The position numbers and the translations under genes are program-made. Below, piece by piece: positions 8,533 through 18,106 of a DNA stretch of 64,000 nt (positions are counted from its first letter, which is position 1; every line of letters begins with the position of its first letter). The notes beneath the pieces were generated by a model. It was not told the DNA's origin, made no database searches, and saw only the letters and a program-made list of their open reading frames with translations. This DNA is from JAWSVE01 sp050789445 (GTDB taxonomy: Bacteria > Pseudomonadota > Gammaproteobacteria > Pseudomonadales > Cellvibrionaceae): positions 248,001-312,000 of the forward strand of contig JAILXR010000001.1 in NCBI GenBank assembly GCA_050789445.1, read 5' to 3'.

Positions 8533-11500
8533 TTATTTTGAAAGTTCTAAAGCTAAATGTTTCGCTAAAGTAAAATCTGTTTTGCCTGACCCCAGTTTTG
8601 GTAGCTGATCTACGGTGTACCAAGTATCAGGAATCGATATCGGATTACAATCGTGCTGTCGCATTGTCGCAACGACCTTTTGAGGGTTTAGCTCTTGATC
8701 GGCTAGCAACACAATTTTTTCTCCTTTTCTTTCATCGGGAATGCTGACGGCGACGACTTCCAAATCTTCTAAGTCGCAACCTTTACGAACTTGCTCTTCG
8801 ACTAATCCTAAGCTAATCATCTCTCCTGCAATTTTTGCAAAACGAGAATAGCGATCAACGATGGTGAGATAACCATCTTCATCTAAAAAACCTTTGTCAC
8901 CCGTAATGTACCAGCGGGTTCCATCAATGGTTTTGATTACATCGTCGGTTTTGTCGGGATCATTTAAGTAGCCTTTCATTACCTGAGAGCCGCCAATTAA
9001 AACCATACCCGATTCACCAGAATGTAATTCTTCAAATGTTTCGGGATTTACAATTTTAAAGCTGCTTCCTGGTAATGCCATGCCGACAGTACCGGCTTTG
9101 CCGCCTTTTTGAATTTGCCACCAATTCATATCGAGGGCGTCAGGTAAATTGACACTAGCAACAGGTGTTGTTTCTGTGGCGCCGTAGCCTTCTAAAATAT
9201 CGTGATGGAATTTTAATTTGAATTGTTCATGAACATCGTCACGTAATTTTTCTGCTCCTGCGACAACGACACGTAAACTGTTCAGCATAAGTGGGTGAAC
9301 TTTATTGTTACGAACAAATAATCGTAAGAATGTTGAAGTGCCGCAAAGTATAGTCGCTTGATATTTTGCCACTGACTTTGCAATACCTAATGGATCAGTC
9401 GGGTCTGGATGACAAACCATCGGCAAACCTTCAATCAACGGCATAAATTGTGTGACGGTTAAGCCAAAGGCATGGAAGAGTGGGAGAGAGGCCATCACCA
9501 CATCAGTGCTTTCAGTGTTTAAAACGTCAGATATTTGCTTTAAGTTCGCCATAATATTTCGATGGCTCAGGCAGATGCCTTTGGGTGTTCCTTCACTTCC
9601 GCTTGAAAACATAATCGCTGCAGTATCATCCGCATTATGACTATGAGAAAAGAAAAATTTTAATAATGGGCTGGGAAGCCAAGTTGTCAGCCAATAAAAA
9701 ATCAACTCTGGTCTAGATATTTGTTCTTTTAAATCTTCGAGAAAAATAATGCTGATATCTTCAAAACATTCAGAAAAATTAATTCCACGTTGTTCTAATT
9801 TTTGAATAAATAATTTTGACGTATAGATCGTTTGTATTTCTGCTTGATTTATAGCAGAAGACATTGCTTTTTTACTGGCGGAATAATTTAAGTTAACGAG
9901 TGTTTTTCCGCTGAGCAAAACACCCATGTTGGCAATGGCTCCGCCAATACTGGTCGGCAATAAAATACCAATATTTTTTTCTGGGCTGTATGAGCGTATG
10001 CGACGCGCAAAGGGAAGAGTCGCCGTTAATAATCGCCTAGGGGAAAGAGGAGCACCGGTTGCTTCTGCGATAGCAAAGTTTGTTTCATTCTTTTTAATGC
10101 TGCGTAACCAAGCATCTCCTAGCGTGGGCAATTCATTGACATAGGTTTCCCAAGACTGGATAGATAAATCAAATACACGGCGTTTCAATACATCGGCACC
10201 CGTGTCTTTTGATAATGGAGAACCAAAGGCAATAATTAAATCACGTTGCAATCCTTTGGAGCTATTTCGCTTTAACCAATCAGAAGAGCGAGACCATTGA
10301 CTGCCCCATAATCCTCGTAAATAAAAGGGTAGAATCACCACATCATCATTGGCTATCTCACAGGCGCGCTGATAACCGGTTCGAAAAGTACCTAAATGTC
10401 CTGTGCGGCTGATTGCTCCTTCAGGAAACAAACAGACTACTTCCCCACGATTTAATAATTCGCCCACTTTATCTAAAGAATCTTTACTACTCGCGCCTTG
10501 AGCAATGGGAATACAGCCAACCGCTTTTAAAAACCAGCGCAAATACCAACGTTCGTAAATTGACGCGAGCATAACAAAGCGAATAGGACGAGGACATGCA
10601 ATTTGAACAATGGCCCAATCGATCCAACTAATATGGTTGCCCAAAAATAAAACACCGCCTTCTGCAGGAATGTTTTTTAATCCTTGTACATTAATTTTAT
10701 AGCGACTACTCAGAACATAGCTGAATAGCAAGCGTAATAAACTTTGCGGTAATTTATAAACGGTATACAAACCACCTACAACGGCAAAAATGGCAATCAA
10801 ATAAAGCATGTAAACACTTTTAAAGCCTAACGTTGCTGCAAGCGCGGTTAAAATCAAAAAGGTCAGCATGCCAATATTTTGAACCCAGTTATTGGCTGCT
10901 AAAATTTTACCGAGTTCATGTTCGCCGGCATGAAATTGAATTAACGAGTTTAATGGAACAATGAATAGTCCACCCATCGTGCCGATGAAAAAATAATTTA
11001 AAGCATGTGCCGTCGGGCTTGCCATATTTGGAATCAACCATAAACCAATTGCGATACCAGCAGCACCAATTGGAACTAAACCCGTTTCAATATGGTTTTT
11101 AGAGGCTTTACCAGCAACATAAGCGCCAAACGCAATACCAATTCCGCTGGCTGCAATAATGCCTTGAATAACGACAGTGTTTGTTATCGATAATGTTTCT
11201 TTTGCAAAAGCGGGAAACACAGCCAACATCACTTGTCCAATGGACCAAAACATAGCGAGACCAATAATGGAGAGACGAATGACTTCTCGTTCAGCCAATG
11301 GTTTTAAATTATCTTTCGCCATTTTTGCAGTAAAAAAATCTTTGTAATTAAAGACATCACTTTCATTTTTTTCTTCGAGCGTAGGAATGCGATACATCAT
11401 GATGACTTCAATAATACTTGTCGCAATTAATAGCCAGCCAATCGGCGCAATCGTTTTGACGATAGCGTTAGTATCTAATGATCCTGTTGGGAACCAGAGT

Positions 11501-11988
11501 TCAAATAGTGAGGAAAAAGCGAATGTACCGGATAAGATTGCAATGATAGAAATTGCTTGGACAATGCCGTTCGCTTCGGGCAAGCGGTTTTTGCCAAACA
11601 TGCTTTTTATGTAGCCATATTTTGCGGGCGAGTAAAAAGTTGATTGCACAGCGAGTAAAAAAGTCATCGCAAAGGCAATCCAAAACCATCCCATGTAGTA
11701 ACTGACAGTAATTAACGAGGTCAGTACAACCGCAGCCCATGCCGCAATTTGCATGACTCGGCTTTTAGGGTGCTTGTCTGAGACAAAACCAGCGGGGCTG
11801 AATAGAAGAATGAAAGGAAGGAGAATGAGGCCATTAATAATGGCAGTTAAAATAACTTGTGTGTTGCCATCATAAACTTTGAAAATTGTATTTTGGATAA
11901 CGATTTTGTGGCCTAAGTCGACAAAGGCATTGAGGAATACGGCGGTAAAGAAGGGCAGAGCGCCGGCAAATTTATAGAGCTTTTGCAT
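8533..11988 (-). CDS. aas: LplT-Aas fusion: lysophospholipid flippase / acyltransferase / acyl-ACP synthetase
   Basis: 1151 residues, three parts in one chain. Residues 1-415 are an MFS-type transporter like LplT, which flips lysophosphatidylethanolamine inward. About 430-620 is a PlsC-type acyltransferase with HX4D (His452, Asp457; NHISWID) and FPEG (521-524). About 640-1151 is an AMP-forming acyl-ACP synthetase with a P-loop-like FSSGSEGTPKG near 794 and GYGATETTP downstream. Together they would import, activate and re-acylate lysophospholipids in the inner membrane. In E. coli lplT and aas are separate adjacent genes. Here no stop or frameshift separates them. An XRE-type regulator is encoded divergently 255 bases away. 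Confidence 0.93.
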   Translation of the reverse strand: MQKLYKFAGALPFFTAVFLNAFVDLGHKIVIQNTIFKVYDGNTQVILTAIINGLILLPFILLFSPAGFVSDKHPKSRVMQIAAWAAVVLTSLITVSYYMGWFWIAFAMTFLLAVQSTFYSPAKYGYIKSMFGKNRLPEANGIVQAISIIAILSGTFAFSSLFELWFPTGSLDTNAIVKTIAPIGWLLIATSIIEVIMMYRIPTLEEKNESDVFNYKDFFTAKMAKDNLKPLAEREVIRLSIIGLAMFWSIGQVMLAVFPAFAKETLSITNTVVIQGIIAASGIGIAFGAYVAGKASKNHIETGLVPIGAAGIAIGLWLIPNMASPTAHALNYFFIGTMGGLFIVPLNSLIQFHAGEHELGKILAANNWVQNIGMLTFLILTALAATLGFKSVYMLYLIAIFAVVGGLYTVYKLPQSLLRLLFSYVLSSRYKINVQGLKNIPAEGGVLFLGNHISWIDWAIVQIACPRPIRFVMLASIYERWYLRWFLKAVGCIPIAQGASSKDSLDKVGELLNRGEVVCLFPEGAISRTGHLGTFRTGYQRACEIANDDVVILPFYLRGLWGSQWSRSSDWLKRNSSKGLQRDLIIAFGSPLSKDTGADVLKRRVFDLSIQSWETYVNELPTLGDAWLRSIKKNETNFAIAEATGAPLSPRRLLTATLPFARRIRSYSPEKNIGILLPTSIGGAIANMGVLLSGKTLVNLNYSASKKAMSSAINQAEIQTIYTSKLFIQKLEQRGINFSECFEDISIIFLEDLKEQISRPELIFYWLTTWLPSPLLKFFFSHSHNADDTAAIMFSSGSEGTPKGICLSHRNIMANLKQISDVLNTESTDVVMASLPLFHAFGLTVTQFMPLIEGLPMVCHPDPTDPLGIAKSVAKYQATILCGTSTFLRLFVRNNKVHPLMLNSLRVVVAGAEKLRDDVHEQFKLKFHHDILEGYGATETTPVASVNLPDALDMNWWQIQKGGKAGTVGMALPGSSFKIVNPETFEELHSGESGMVLIGGSQVMKGYLNDPDKTDDVIKTIDGTRWYITGDKGFLDEDGYLTIVDRYSRFAKIAGEMISLGLVEEQVRKGCDLEDLEVVAVSIPDERKGEKIVLLADQELNPQKVVATMRQHDCNPISIPDTWYTVDQLPKLGSGKTDFTLAKHLALELSK

Positions 11989-12144
11989 GTTAATCCTTAA
12001 CGTTTGGTCATTGATACCAAAGATGTTGGTGAGTTAGTTGCGAATGACCAAAAAATAATAATTAGTTAGCCAAGGTGGTCCTAAGTGTGTCTTTTTGTAT
12101 TGTTATCAGCAACTTTTTAAAGTTTTGTCTCGATATACTTACTT

Positions 12145-12169
12145 ACAAGTATTAATATTCGATACTTGT
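12145..12169. promoter_or_regulatory. Inverted repeat, candidate operator between aas and the XRE gene
   Basis: ACAAGTAT (12145-12152) and ATACTTGT (12162-12169) are perfect 8-base arms with nine bases between. They lie in the shared divergent upstream region, 75 bases before the regulator's ATG and about 157 before the aas start. Autoregulation and control of aas by the XRE protein is inference. Confidence 0.5.
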
Positions 12170-12243
12170 TGGCGTTTTGGTTCTTTTTGATGACACTAAG
12201 ATAGCCATTTTAGGGTTGCTTGGTTCTTTTTAGGGTACTTTTT

Positions 12244-12981
12244 ATGGCTATTAACCAAACTCAAGCGCTAGTCGATACGATCAAACGAGAGCTCAAATCG
12301 CAAGGAAAGACCTATGCTGATGCCGCTCAGGTTTTATCTCTTAGTGAAGCATCAGTTAAGCGATTGTTTTCAGAGCAGAATTTTACCTTACAACGGGTCG
12401 AGAGCCTATGTCAGTTTCTTGCCATAGATTTTGGGCAGTTAGTTTCAAAAATGGAAAGTGATCAAAAGCGGATGGACCAGTTGTCTATCGAGCAAGAACT
12501 CGAAATCGCTGAAGATTCGTTACTTCTGATCGTGGCTGTCTGTGTGATCAATGGCTATACGTTTGATGAACTCTTATCCCAGTATGAAATCTCAAAAACT
12601 GAATTGATACAAAAGCTTGCGAGGTTAGATCGGCTTAAGTTGATCGAGCTACTTCCTAATAATCGTATTAAATTGCGTGTATCTCGGAATTTTTCTTGGC
12701 TATCAAATGGTCCAATTCAGCAATTTTTTTTAGAGAAGGTGGCAGGGGACTTCTTTACGTCGAGCTTTGATCGGCAGACAGAACAATTAATCGTCGTGAA
12801 TGGCCTGTTATCTAGTAATAAGAACGAAGCCGTTCAAGAGAAAATGCAGCGATTAATGCAAGAATTTAATGAGCTAGCTAAAGGGGATACAGATTTGGAT
12901 ATGGATAAAAAATTTGGAACCACCCTAGTCGTTGCAGTGAGACAGTGGCGCTATAGCTTATTTGACCAATTTGCTCGCTAG
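12244..12981 (+). CDS. XRE/Cro-type helix-turn-helix transcriptional regulator
   Basis: About 245 residues from the ATG at 12244 (MAINQ). That start has AGGG eight bases upstream; a TTG 24 bases earlier is less likely. The first 60 residues form a Cro-like HTH (KTYADAAQVLSLSEASVKRLFS). The remaining 180 residues are helical with no ligand domain that I recognise, and end in a segment with DKKFGTTLVVAVRQWRYS. Divergent from the aas fusion with a perfect inverted repeat between them, so aas is a plausible target. Confidence 0.8.
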   Translation: MAINQTQALVDTIKRELKSQGKTYADAAQVLSLSEASVKRLFSEQNFTLQRVESLCQFLAIDFGQLVSKMESDQKRMDQLSIEQELEIAEDSLLLIVAVCVINGYTFDELLSQYEISKTELIQKLARLDRLKLIELLPNNRIKLRVSRNFSWLSNGPIQQFFLEKVAGDFFTSSFDRQTEQLIVVNGLLSSNKNEAVQEKMQRLMQEFNELAKGDTDLDMDKKFGTTLVVAVRQWRYSLFDQFAR

Positions 12982-13257
12982 TGCCATGATTGCCGCCTTC
13001 TTTTCATGGGTCAGAATTCACAGAAATAATTCATTAATGCGTTATATCCTCATAGTAATTTCACGTATAGGTTTTATTTTACATTCCCGCTTAAGTCTTG
13101 TTTTGTGGGGCATAATGTTAAAGCTCAGTGAGTTTGGTAATGTGATGAAAAGAAATAGTCAGTTTTCACCTAATTATTTTTAAATGTACGAATACTCATT
13201 AATGTTGAGTGTCAAATCATGTGAGCGTTTATATTTCCGGACGCTTAGTTGTAAAGA

Positions 13258-14628
13258 ATGTATAGAGTTGTGTGGGTTGTTATGTCTTCTTCGTTTTGGT
13301 CCCGTTATAAAAGTGCAATCAATGTAAAAGCTGATTTGCATGATGTTTTTATTCGTTCTCATGAACGTTACGCAACGCTCGATGGCGCTAGAGCCATCAC
13401 CGTTTTATTGATGGTAATGTTCCATGTGCTATTTGGCATCGTTGTTTTATTTGATGACAATGTTGGGCGAGTCGACGAGTTTATTACCAGCCTTCCTCGG
13501 TATTTAGGATGGTTATGGCAAAGTCAGGGTTCTGATCCTCTATTCGTAATGTGTGGATTGCTAGTTAGCTATACCTTTTATCGCGAGTACGACCGTACTG
13601 GCGACTTACAAGTGATGCGTTTTTATAAGCGTCGACTCATGCGAATCATGCCCTTATTCGCCATCGCATTATTAATTTATTTGCCAACCGATAAAGATAA
13701 TATCGGGCATCTTTGGTCCAATCTTATTTTTATGAGTAACTATATTCCGGGTGAACGACACGTAATCCCCGTGGGTTGGTCTCTCGACGTGCAAATTCAT
13801 TATTATTTTATGTTGCCGTTTTTGGTGTTGTTCATGTACGCCCTAAGTGCTAAATGGCGTATTCCTTATTTAATTGCGCTATGCCTAGCTTCTTTTGCTT
13901 GGCGATACTACATAGTCGCGAGTGACCCAGTAATCTACCAAACGCCGTTCTATCAAATTATTTATGATGGTGAATTTGGTTCGCATCTTGCCAATAAGCT
14001 GTATTACGACATTGATGTTCGAGTTGGCACATTCTTTTTAGGAATGCTTGTCGCGTATTTGTACTATTATCATAGTGATGCGTTAAAAACTTTTTTTCAG
14101 CGCCATATGGCATTAAATACATTCTTGGTAGTGTTGGGAATTGTGATGATTGTTGGCTCTTTATGTTTGCCGATGGAAAACAAATATCATCCGTTTTACG
14201 AAAACTACAATGAGACACTAAATTTTTGGTTTTTGGTGGCTGACAGATACGTCTACAGTGCTGGTTTGTCGTTACTCTTGTTAATGGCATTATGCGGGGT
14301 AGGCATCGCTCGGTGGGTAGATTGGTTTTTGTCATGGAAGATATGGCATCCGTTTGCGCAACTGATTTTTCCGATCTATTTATTCCATTTTCCATTTATT
14401 GTTATAGCAGCCGTATTAACATTTTGGACTACAGATAGAGAGATGATTGCAGAGGTGCACACGTATCAAGTGTTTTTAATTTTCTTTTGGACGTTATTAC
14501 TCACAACGATTTTTGCCTCTTTTACTCATGTGTTTGTCGAAAAGCCGTTTATTAATATGCGTGAGCCTGATGGCGTTAAAGATCATTCAGCAATACCAAA
14601 TGTTGTACCAGCAGGCGAAAAAGCCTGA
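13258..14628 (+). CDS. Membrane acyltransferase, family 3 (OafA-like)
   Basis: 456 residues with about ten membrane segments. The opening RYATLDGARAITVLLMVMFH carries the Arg and His typical of acyltransferase family 3, which O-acylates surface sugars, antibiotics or glucans using a cytoplasmic acyl donor. GWSLDVQIHYYFMLPFL matches a second family motif. A second possible start lies at 13282 (MSSSFW). Neither start has a strong ribosome-binding site. No polysaccharide genes are nearby, so the acceptor is unknown. The preceding 276 bases hold nothing I can support. Confidence 0.85.
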   Translation: MYRVVWVVMSSSFWSRYKSAINVKADLHDVFIRSHERYATLDGARAITVLLMVMFHVLFGIVVLFDDNVGRVDEFITSLPRYLGWLWQSQGSDPLFVMCGLLVSYTFYREYDRTGDLQVMRFYKRRLMRIMPLFAIALLIYLPTDKDNIGHLWSNLIFMSNYIPGERHVIPVGWSLDVQIHYYFMLPFLVLFMYALSAKWRIPYLIALCLASFAWRYYIVASDPVIYQTPFYQIIYDGEFGSHLANKLYYDIDVRVGTFFLGMLVAYLYYYHSDALKTFFQRHMALNTFLVVLGIVMIVGSLCLPMENKYHPFYENYNETLNFWFLVADRYVYSAGLSLLLLMALCGVGIARWVDWFLSWKIWHPFAQLIFPIYLFHFPFIVIAAVLTFWTTDREMIAEVHTYQVFLIFFWTLLLTTIFASFTHVFVEKPFINMREPDGVKDHSAIPNVVPAGEKA

Positions 14629-14720
14629 TCCAGCCTGGATACAAAAAATATAGGTTGTTTAGAAGAACAGGATGAAAGATAAAAGGATATCAATAAACAG
14701 AAAAAATACGGTAAAAAATA

Positions 14721-15224
14721 ATGAAGACACCGCTTGAAAGTTTTGCTGAATTTTTCAAACATCGCATGGAAGAGTCTCCTGATAGTCACTTTAGTGCTTT
14801 GCAACTTCAAAACCCTGTTTTTGAAAAGGGCAGAGCAGAGTTGGAAATTCCTTACAACGAAATGTTTGTGGGTAACCCTGATACGCGAATTATGGCAAAC
14901 GGCGTAATGAGCGCCTTACTTGATACTTGTTGTGCAATTGCTGCAGCGACATCGCTTGAAAAAATTGCTTTTTGTCCTACATTGGATTTGCGGATGGATC
15001 ATATGGGGATGGCGGCTCCTGATAAATCTTTAAGAGCTGAGGCGCAAGTTTATCGGAGCACACCTTCCGTTATATTTACTCGCGGAATTATTTTTCAAGA
15101 TGAGTATCGAGATCGTCCTATAGTTCGAGCGCTTATTAATTTCACGCCAATTCAACATACGATTCTCGATACCAGTGTCCAAAACATGGATGAAGCTCAT
15201 AAAAATCCTGAATTGCGACAGTAA
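14721..15224 (+). CDS. Hotdog-fold thioesterase (PaaI-like)
   Basis: 167 residues. The segment GNPDTRIMANGVMSALLDTCCAIAA is the usual hotdog helix region with a Gly-rich approach (only its start, GNPDTRIMANG, is quoted as motif), followed by TLDLRMDHM, the next strand. Such enzymes cleave acyl-CoA thioesters in the cytoplasm. An upstream AAAAGG lies at some distance from the ATG. It is followed 58 bases later by a second hotdog gene in the same direction. Two adjacent paralogues suggest either a heteromeric thioesterase or two enzymes on related acyl-CoAs. Substrate unknown. Confidence 0.8.
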   Translation: MKTPLESFAEFFKHRMEESPDSHFSALQLQNPVFEKGRAELEIPYNEMFVGNPDTRIMANGVMSALLDTCCAIAAATSLEKIAFCPTLDLRMDHMGMAAPDKSLRAEAQVYRSTPSVIFTRGIIFQDEYRDRPIVRALINFTPIQHTILDTSVQNMDEAHKNPELRQ

Positions 15225-15282
15225 GAAAATAAAATAGTGGTGAATCATTATTGAAAGTCAGAATAATAACGGCCAAACAAAA

Positions 15283-15774
15283 ATGGACCTAGATAAAAAC
15301 GGCGATGAATCCATGGATCAATTTCATTTTTTAAAAGCCTATGGCAAAGCAAGAAAAGATCATGATGCGCAAGTTGTTATCGAGGCGATTCCTTACGCAA
15401 AATTTTTAGGAATCGAAGCATTGATGCAGGATGGGAAGTTGATTTTTAAGCTTCCACCAAGAAAAACCAATATAGGCAATCCAACATTACCGGCTATTCA
15501 CGGGGGAGCTGTTGCTGGTTTTATGGAGCTGGCAGCTGTTATTTATCTGCTGATGGAGTGGGACATCAAAAAGCTTGCAGAAGGACAGCCCAAGGTCCCT
15601 AAGGTCGTCAATTTCTCTGTTGACTACATTCGTGCTTGTCGATTCGAAGATACCTACGCCTCATGCGATATGGTTCGGCAAGGTAGAAAAATGGCAAATC
15701 TTGGTGTCCAAATTTGGCAAAAAGACCCAGCTATCCTTATGGCAACAGCAAGAGCACACTATTTGCTCGATTAG
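15283..15774 (+). CDS. Hotdog-fold thioesterase (PaaI-like), second copy
   Basis: 163 residues. HGGAVAGFMELAAVIYLL is the conserved hotdog helix with the HGG signature of PaaI-type acyl-CoA thioesterases, and VVNFSVDYIRACR the following strand. The start is uncertain: an ATG at 15283 (MDLDKNG) and one at 15313 (MDQFHF) are both possible, with weak ribosome-binding sites. Probably cotranscribed with the hotdog gene before it. The two share fold but little sequence, so this is not a recent duplication. Confidence 0.8.
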   Translation: MDLDKNGDESMDQFHFLKAYGKARKDHDAQVVIEAIPYAKFLGIEALMQDGKLIFKLPPRKTNIGNPTLPAIHGGAVAGFMELAAVIYLLMEWDIKKLAEGQPKVPKVVNFSVDYIRACRFEDTYASCDMVRQGRKMANLGVQIWQKDPAILMATARAHYLLD

Positions 15775-15818
15775 CCAACAAATAGATGTGTATTTCATTG
15801 ACATTTCTTACTTCACGC

Positions 15819-15845
15819 CTTGAATTTACCGCTTAAGCCCCAAAC
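15819..15845 (+). promoter_or_regulatory. Sigma-32-type heat-shock promoter of htpG
   Basis: CTTGAA (15819-15824), 13 bases, then CCCCAAAC (15838-15845). This is close to the RpoH consensus CTTGAAA with 13-15 bases and CCCCATNT. It lies about 120 bases before the htpG ATG, so heat induction of htpG is a reasonable inference. Confidence 0.65.
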
Positions 15846-15964
15846 TACAAATGACGTATTCAGAATCCTTGCTTCTTCTTACTAGGGTAAGGGATGCGGA
15901 AGGTTTAATATCTTCTGCTCATATTTTTTATTCAACTATATTAAAGTACGCTTAGGAGAAACCA

Positions 15965-17881
15965 ATGGCTGCAGAAGCTTTAAAAGAAACTCGGGGATTT
16001 GAAACCGAGGCCAAGCAATTATTACATCTAATGATTCACTCACTTTACTCCAACAAAGAAATCTTTTTACGTGAGCTAGTTTCTAACGCATCTGATGCGG
16101 CTGATAAATTGCGATTTGAAGCGTTGTCCAATGGCGAGCTTTACGAAAATGATCCTGATTTAAACATCAGGATTGATTTTGATAAAGAAGCAAAAACAGT
16201 CACCATCACAGATAATGGTATTGGTATGTCTCGAGATGAAGTTATCTCTCATCTTGGCACTATTGCAAAATCAGGCACATCAGAATTTCTACAAAAGCTC
16301 ACCGGAGATGAGAAAAAAGATTCACATTTAATTGGCCAGTTTGGTGTAGGCTTTTATTCTGCATTTATCGTTGCTGACAAAGTGGAAGTCTTTACGCGTC
16401 GAGCAGGCGTTGATAAATCGGAAGGTGTGCATTGGGAAAGCGAAGGCGATGCAGAATTCACCATTGAAAATATTGAGAAAGAAACGCGCGGAACAAAAGT
16501 TGTCCTGCATCTAAAAAAAGATGAATTAGAATTTGCTGATAGTTGGCGATTACGTTCGATCATTAAAAAATATTCCGATCATATTTCCATGCCTATCATC
16601 ATGGAAAAGCAACCAATGCCAACGCCAGAAGGTGAAGAACCTAAAGCGGATGCAGAACCCGAAGATGAAACTATCAATTCAGCAACAGCATTGTGGACAC
16701 GTTCGAGAACAGAAATAAAAGATGAAGAATACATCGAGTTTTACAAACACATCTCTCATGATTTTACAGACCCATTAACGTGGGGACATAACCGTGTCGA
16801 AGGCAAATTAGATTACACGAGCTTGTTGTATTTGCCAGAGAGAGCACCGTTTGATTTATATAATCGTGATGGTGCAAGAGGTTTAAAACTTTATGTTCAG
16901 CGTACATTTATTATGGATGACGCAGAGCAGTTCCTTCCGTTGTATCTTCGTTTTATTAAAGGTGTGGTTGATTCTAACGATTTGTCGTTGAACGTTTCTC
17001 GTGAAATTTTGCAAAAAGATCCTAATATTGACTCAATGCGATCTGCATTAACAAAACGTGTATTGGATATGTTGGCTAAGTTAGCGAAAAATGATGCTGA
17101 AAAATACGCAAGTTTTTGGAAAGAATTCGGGCAAGTCTTAAAAGAAGGGCCAGCAGAAGACTTTGGCAACAAAGAAAAAATAGCAAAATTATTACGTTTC
17201 TCTACAACGCATACCGATAAAGCCGATCAAGATCAGTCGCTAGAAGATTACGTCTCGCGCATGAAAGACGGTCAAGATAAAATCTATTATGTGGCAGCGG
17301 ATAGTTTCAATACAGCAAAAAATAGTCCGCATCTAGAAGTCTTCCGTAAAAAAGGTATTGAAGCCATTATCATGTACGATCGTGTTGATGAGTGGATGAT
17401 TGGAAGTTTAACTGAGTTCGACGGAAAGGCCTTCCAAGATGTCGCAAAAGGCGCACTCGATCTTGGCGGTCTCGATAACGAAGAAGATAAAAAGAAACAA
17501 GAAGAAGTTGAAAAAGAGCTAGAGGGGCTGCTAGAGCGAACTCAAAAAGTACTAACTGATAAAGTAGAGTCGGTTCGATTAACGCATCGTTTAACAACGT
17601 CTCCGTCTTGTCTGGCCGTTGGTGAGAATGATATGGGTGCACAAATGCGCAAAATGATGGAGGCGGCAGGTCAAGCGTTACCGCCAACTAAACCTGCATT
17701 TGAATTAAACCCAGAGCACCCATTAGTGAAAAAACTGGATCAAGAGCAGGATGAAGATCGCTTTGCAGATTTAACGCAAGTATTATTTGATCAGGCTAGC
17801 TTAGCAGAAGGGGGGCAATTAGAAGACCCTGGCGCTTATGTCAACCGATTGAACAAGTTGCTATTGGAATTAAGTAACTAA
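15965..17881 (+). CDS. htpG: Chaperone HtpG (Hsp90)
   Basis: 638 residues, full length. Cytoplasmic ATP-dependent chaperone dimer. The N-terminal GHKL ATPase has ELVSNASDAADKLR (about 39) and DNGIGMSRDEV (about 80) plus GQFGVGFYSAF. The middle domain has the conserved SREILQ segment around residue 350. The start has GGAG seven bases upstream. An RpoH-like promoter precedes it and an intrinsic terminator follows the stop, so it forms a single-gene unit. Confidence 0.98.
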   Translation: MAAEALKETRGFETEAKQLLHLMIHSLYSNKEIFLRELVSNASDAADKLRFEALSNGELYENDPDLNIRIDFDKEAKTVTITDNGIGMSRDEVISHLGTIAKSGTSEFLQKLTGDEKKDSHLIGQFGVGFYSAFIVADKVEVFTRRAGVDKSEGVHWESEGDAEFTIENIEKETRGTKVVLHLKKDELEFADSWRLRSIIKKYSDHISMPIIMEKQPMPTPEGEEPKADAEPEDETINSATALWTRSRTEIKDEEYIEFYKHISHDFTDPLTWGHNRVEGKLDYTSLLYLPERAPFDLYNRDGARGLKLYVQRTFIMDDAEQFLPLYLRFIKGVVDSNDLSLNVSREILQKDPNIDSMRSALTKRVLDMLAKLAKNDAEKYASFWKEFGQVLKEGPAEDFGNKEKIAKLLRFSTTHTDKADQDQSLEDYVSRMKDGQDKIYYVAADSFNTAKNSPHLEVFRKKGIEAIIMYDRVDEWMIGSLTEFDGKAFQDVAKGALDLGGLDNEEDKKKQEEVEKELEGLLERTQKVLTDKVESVRLTHRLTTSPSCLAVGENDMGAQMRKMMEAAGQALPPTKPAFELNPEHPLVKKLDQEQDEDRFADLTQVLFDQASLAEGGQLEDPGAYVNRLNKLLLELSN

Positions 17882-17895
17882 ATGCGACAAGTAAC

Positions 17896-17923
17896 AAAAA
17901 GGCCAAGCATTGCTTGGCCTTTT
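17896..17923 (+). terminator. Intrinsic terminator after htpG
   Basis: GGCCAAGC (17901-17908) pairs with GCTTGGCC (17912-17919) around a three-base loop, with A5 before and T4 after. It starts 15 bases past the htpG stop. Confidence 0.9.
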
Positions 17924-18106
17924 GCGTTTAAATGTGTGACGGTTTATTCTTGGCTATATTACTTCTACGGCTAAATAGGTTTTCAGTTTGAAATAAAAGC
18001 ATCAAGCTAAAGTTCTAAACTGATGGTTTTAATATGCCGATAAAAATTTATGATGAAAATCATTCGCGCGATACATTAACTATCCACGCTAAAGGATAAC
18101 CAAAAA

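Noticed and set aside
8391..8573. A 60-codon plus-strand frame
   Set aside because: It overlaps the end of the aas gene, lacks a ribosome-binding site and has no recognisable features.
12962..13183. A 73-codon plus-strand frame after the XRE gene
   Set aside because: It starts at TTG, overlaps the XRE stop region and has no ribosome-binding site or domain.
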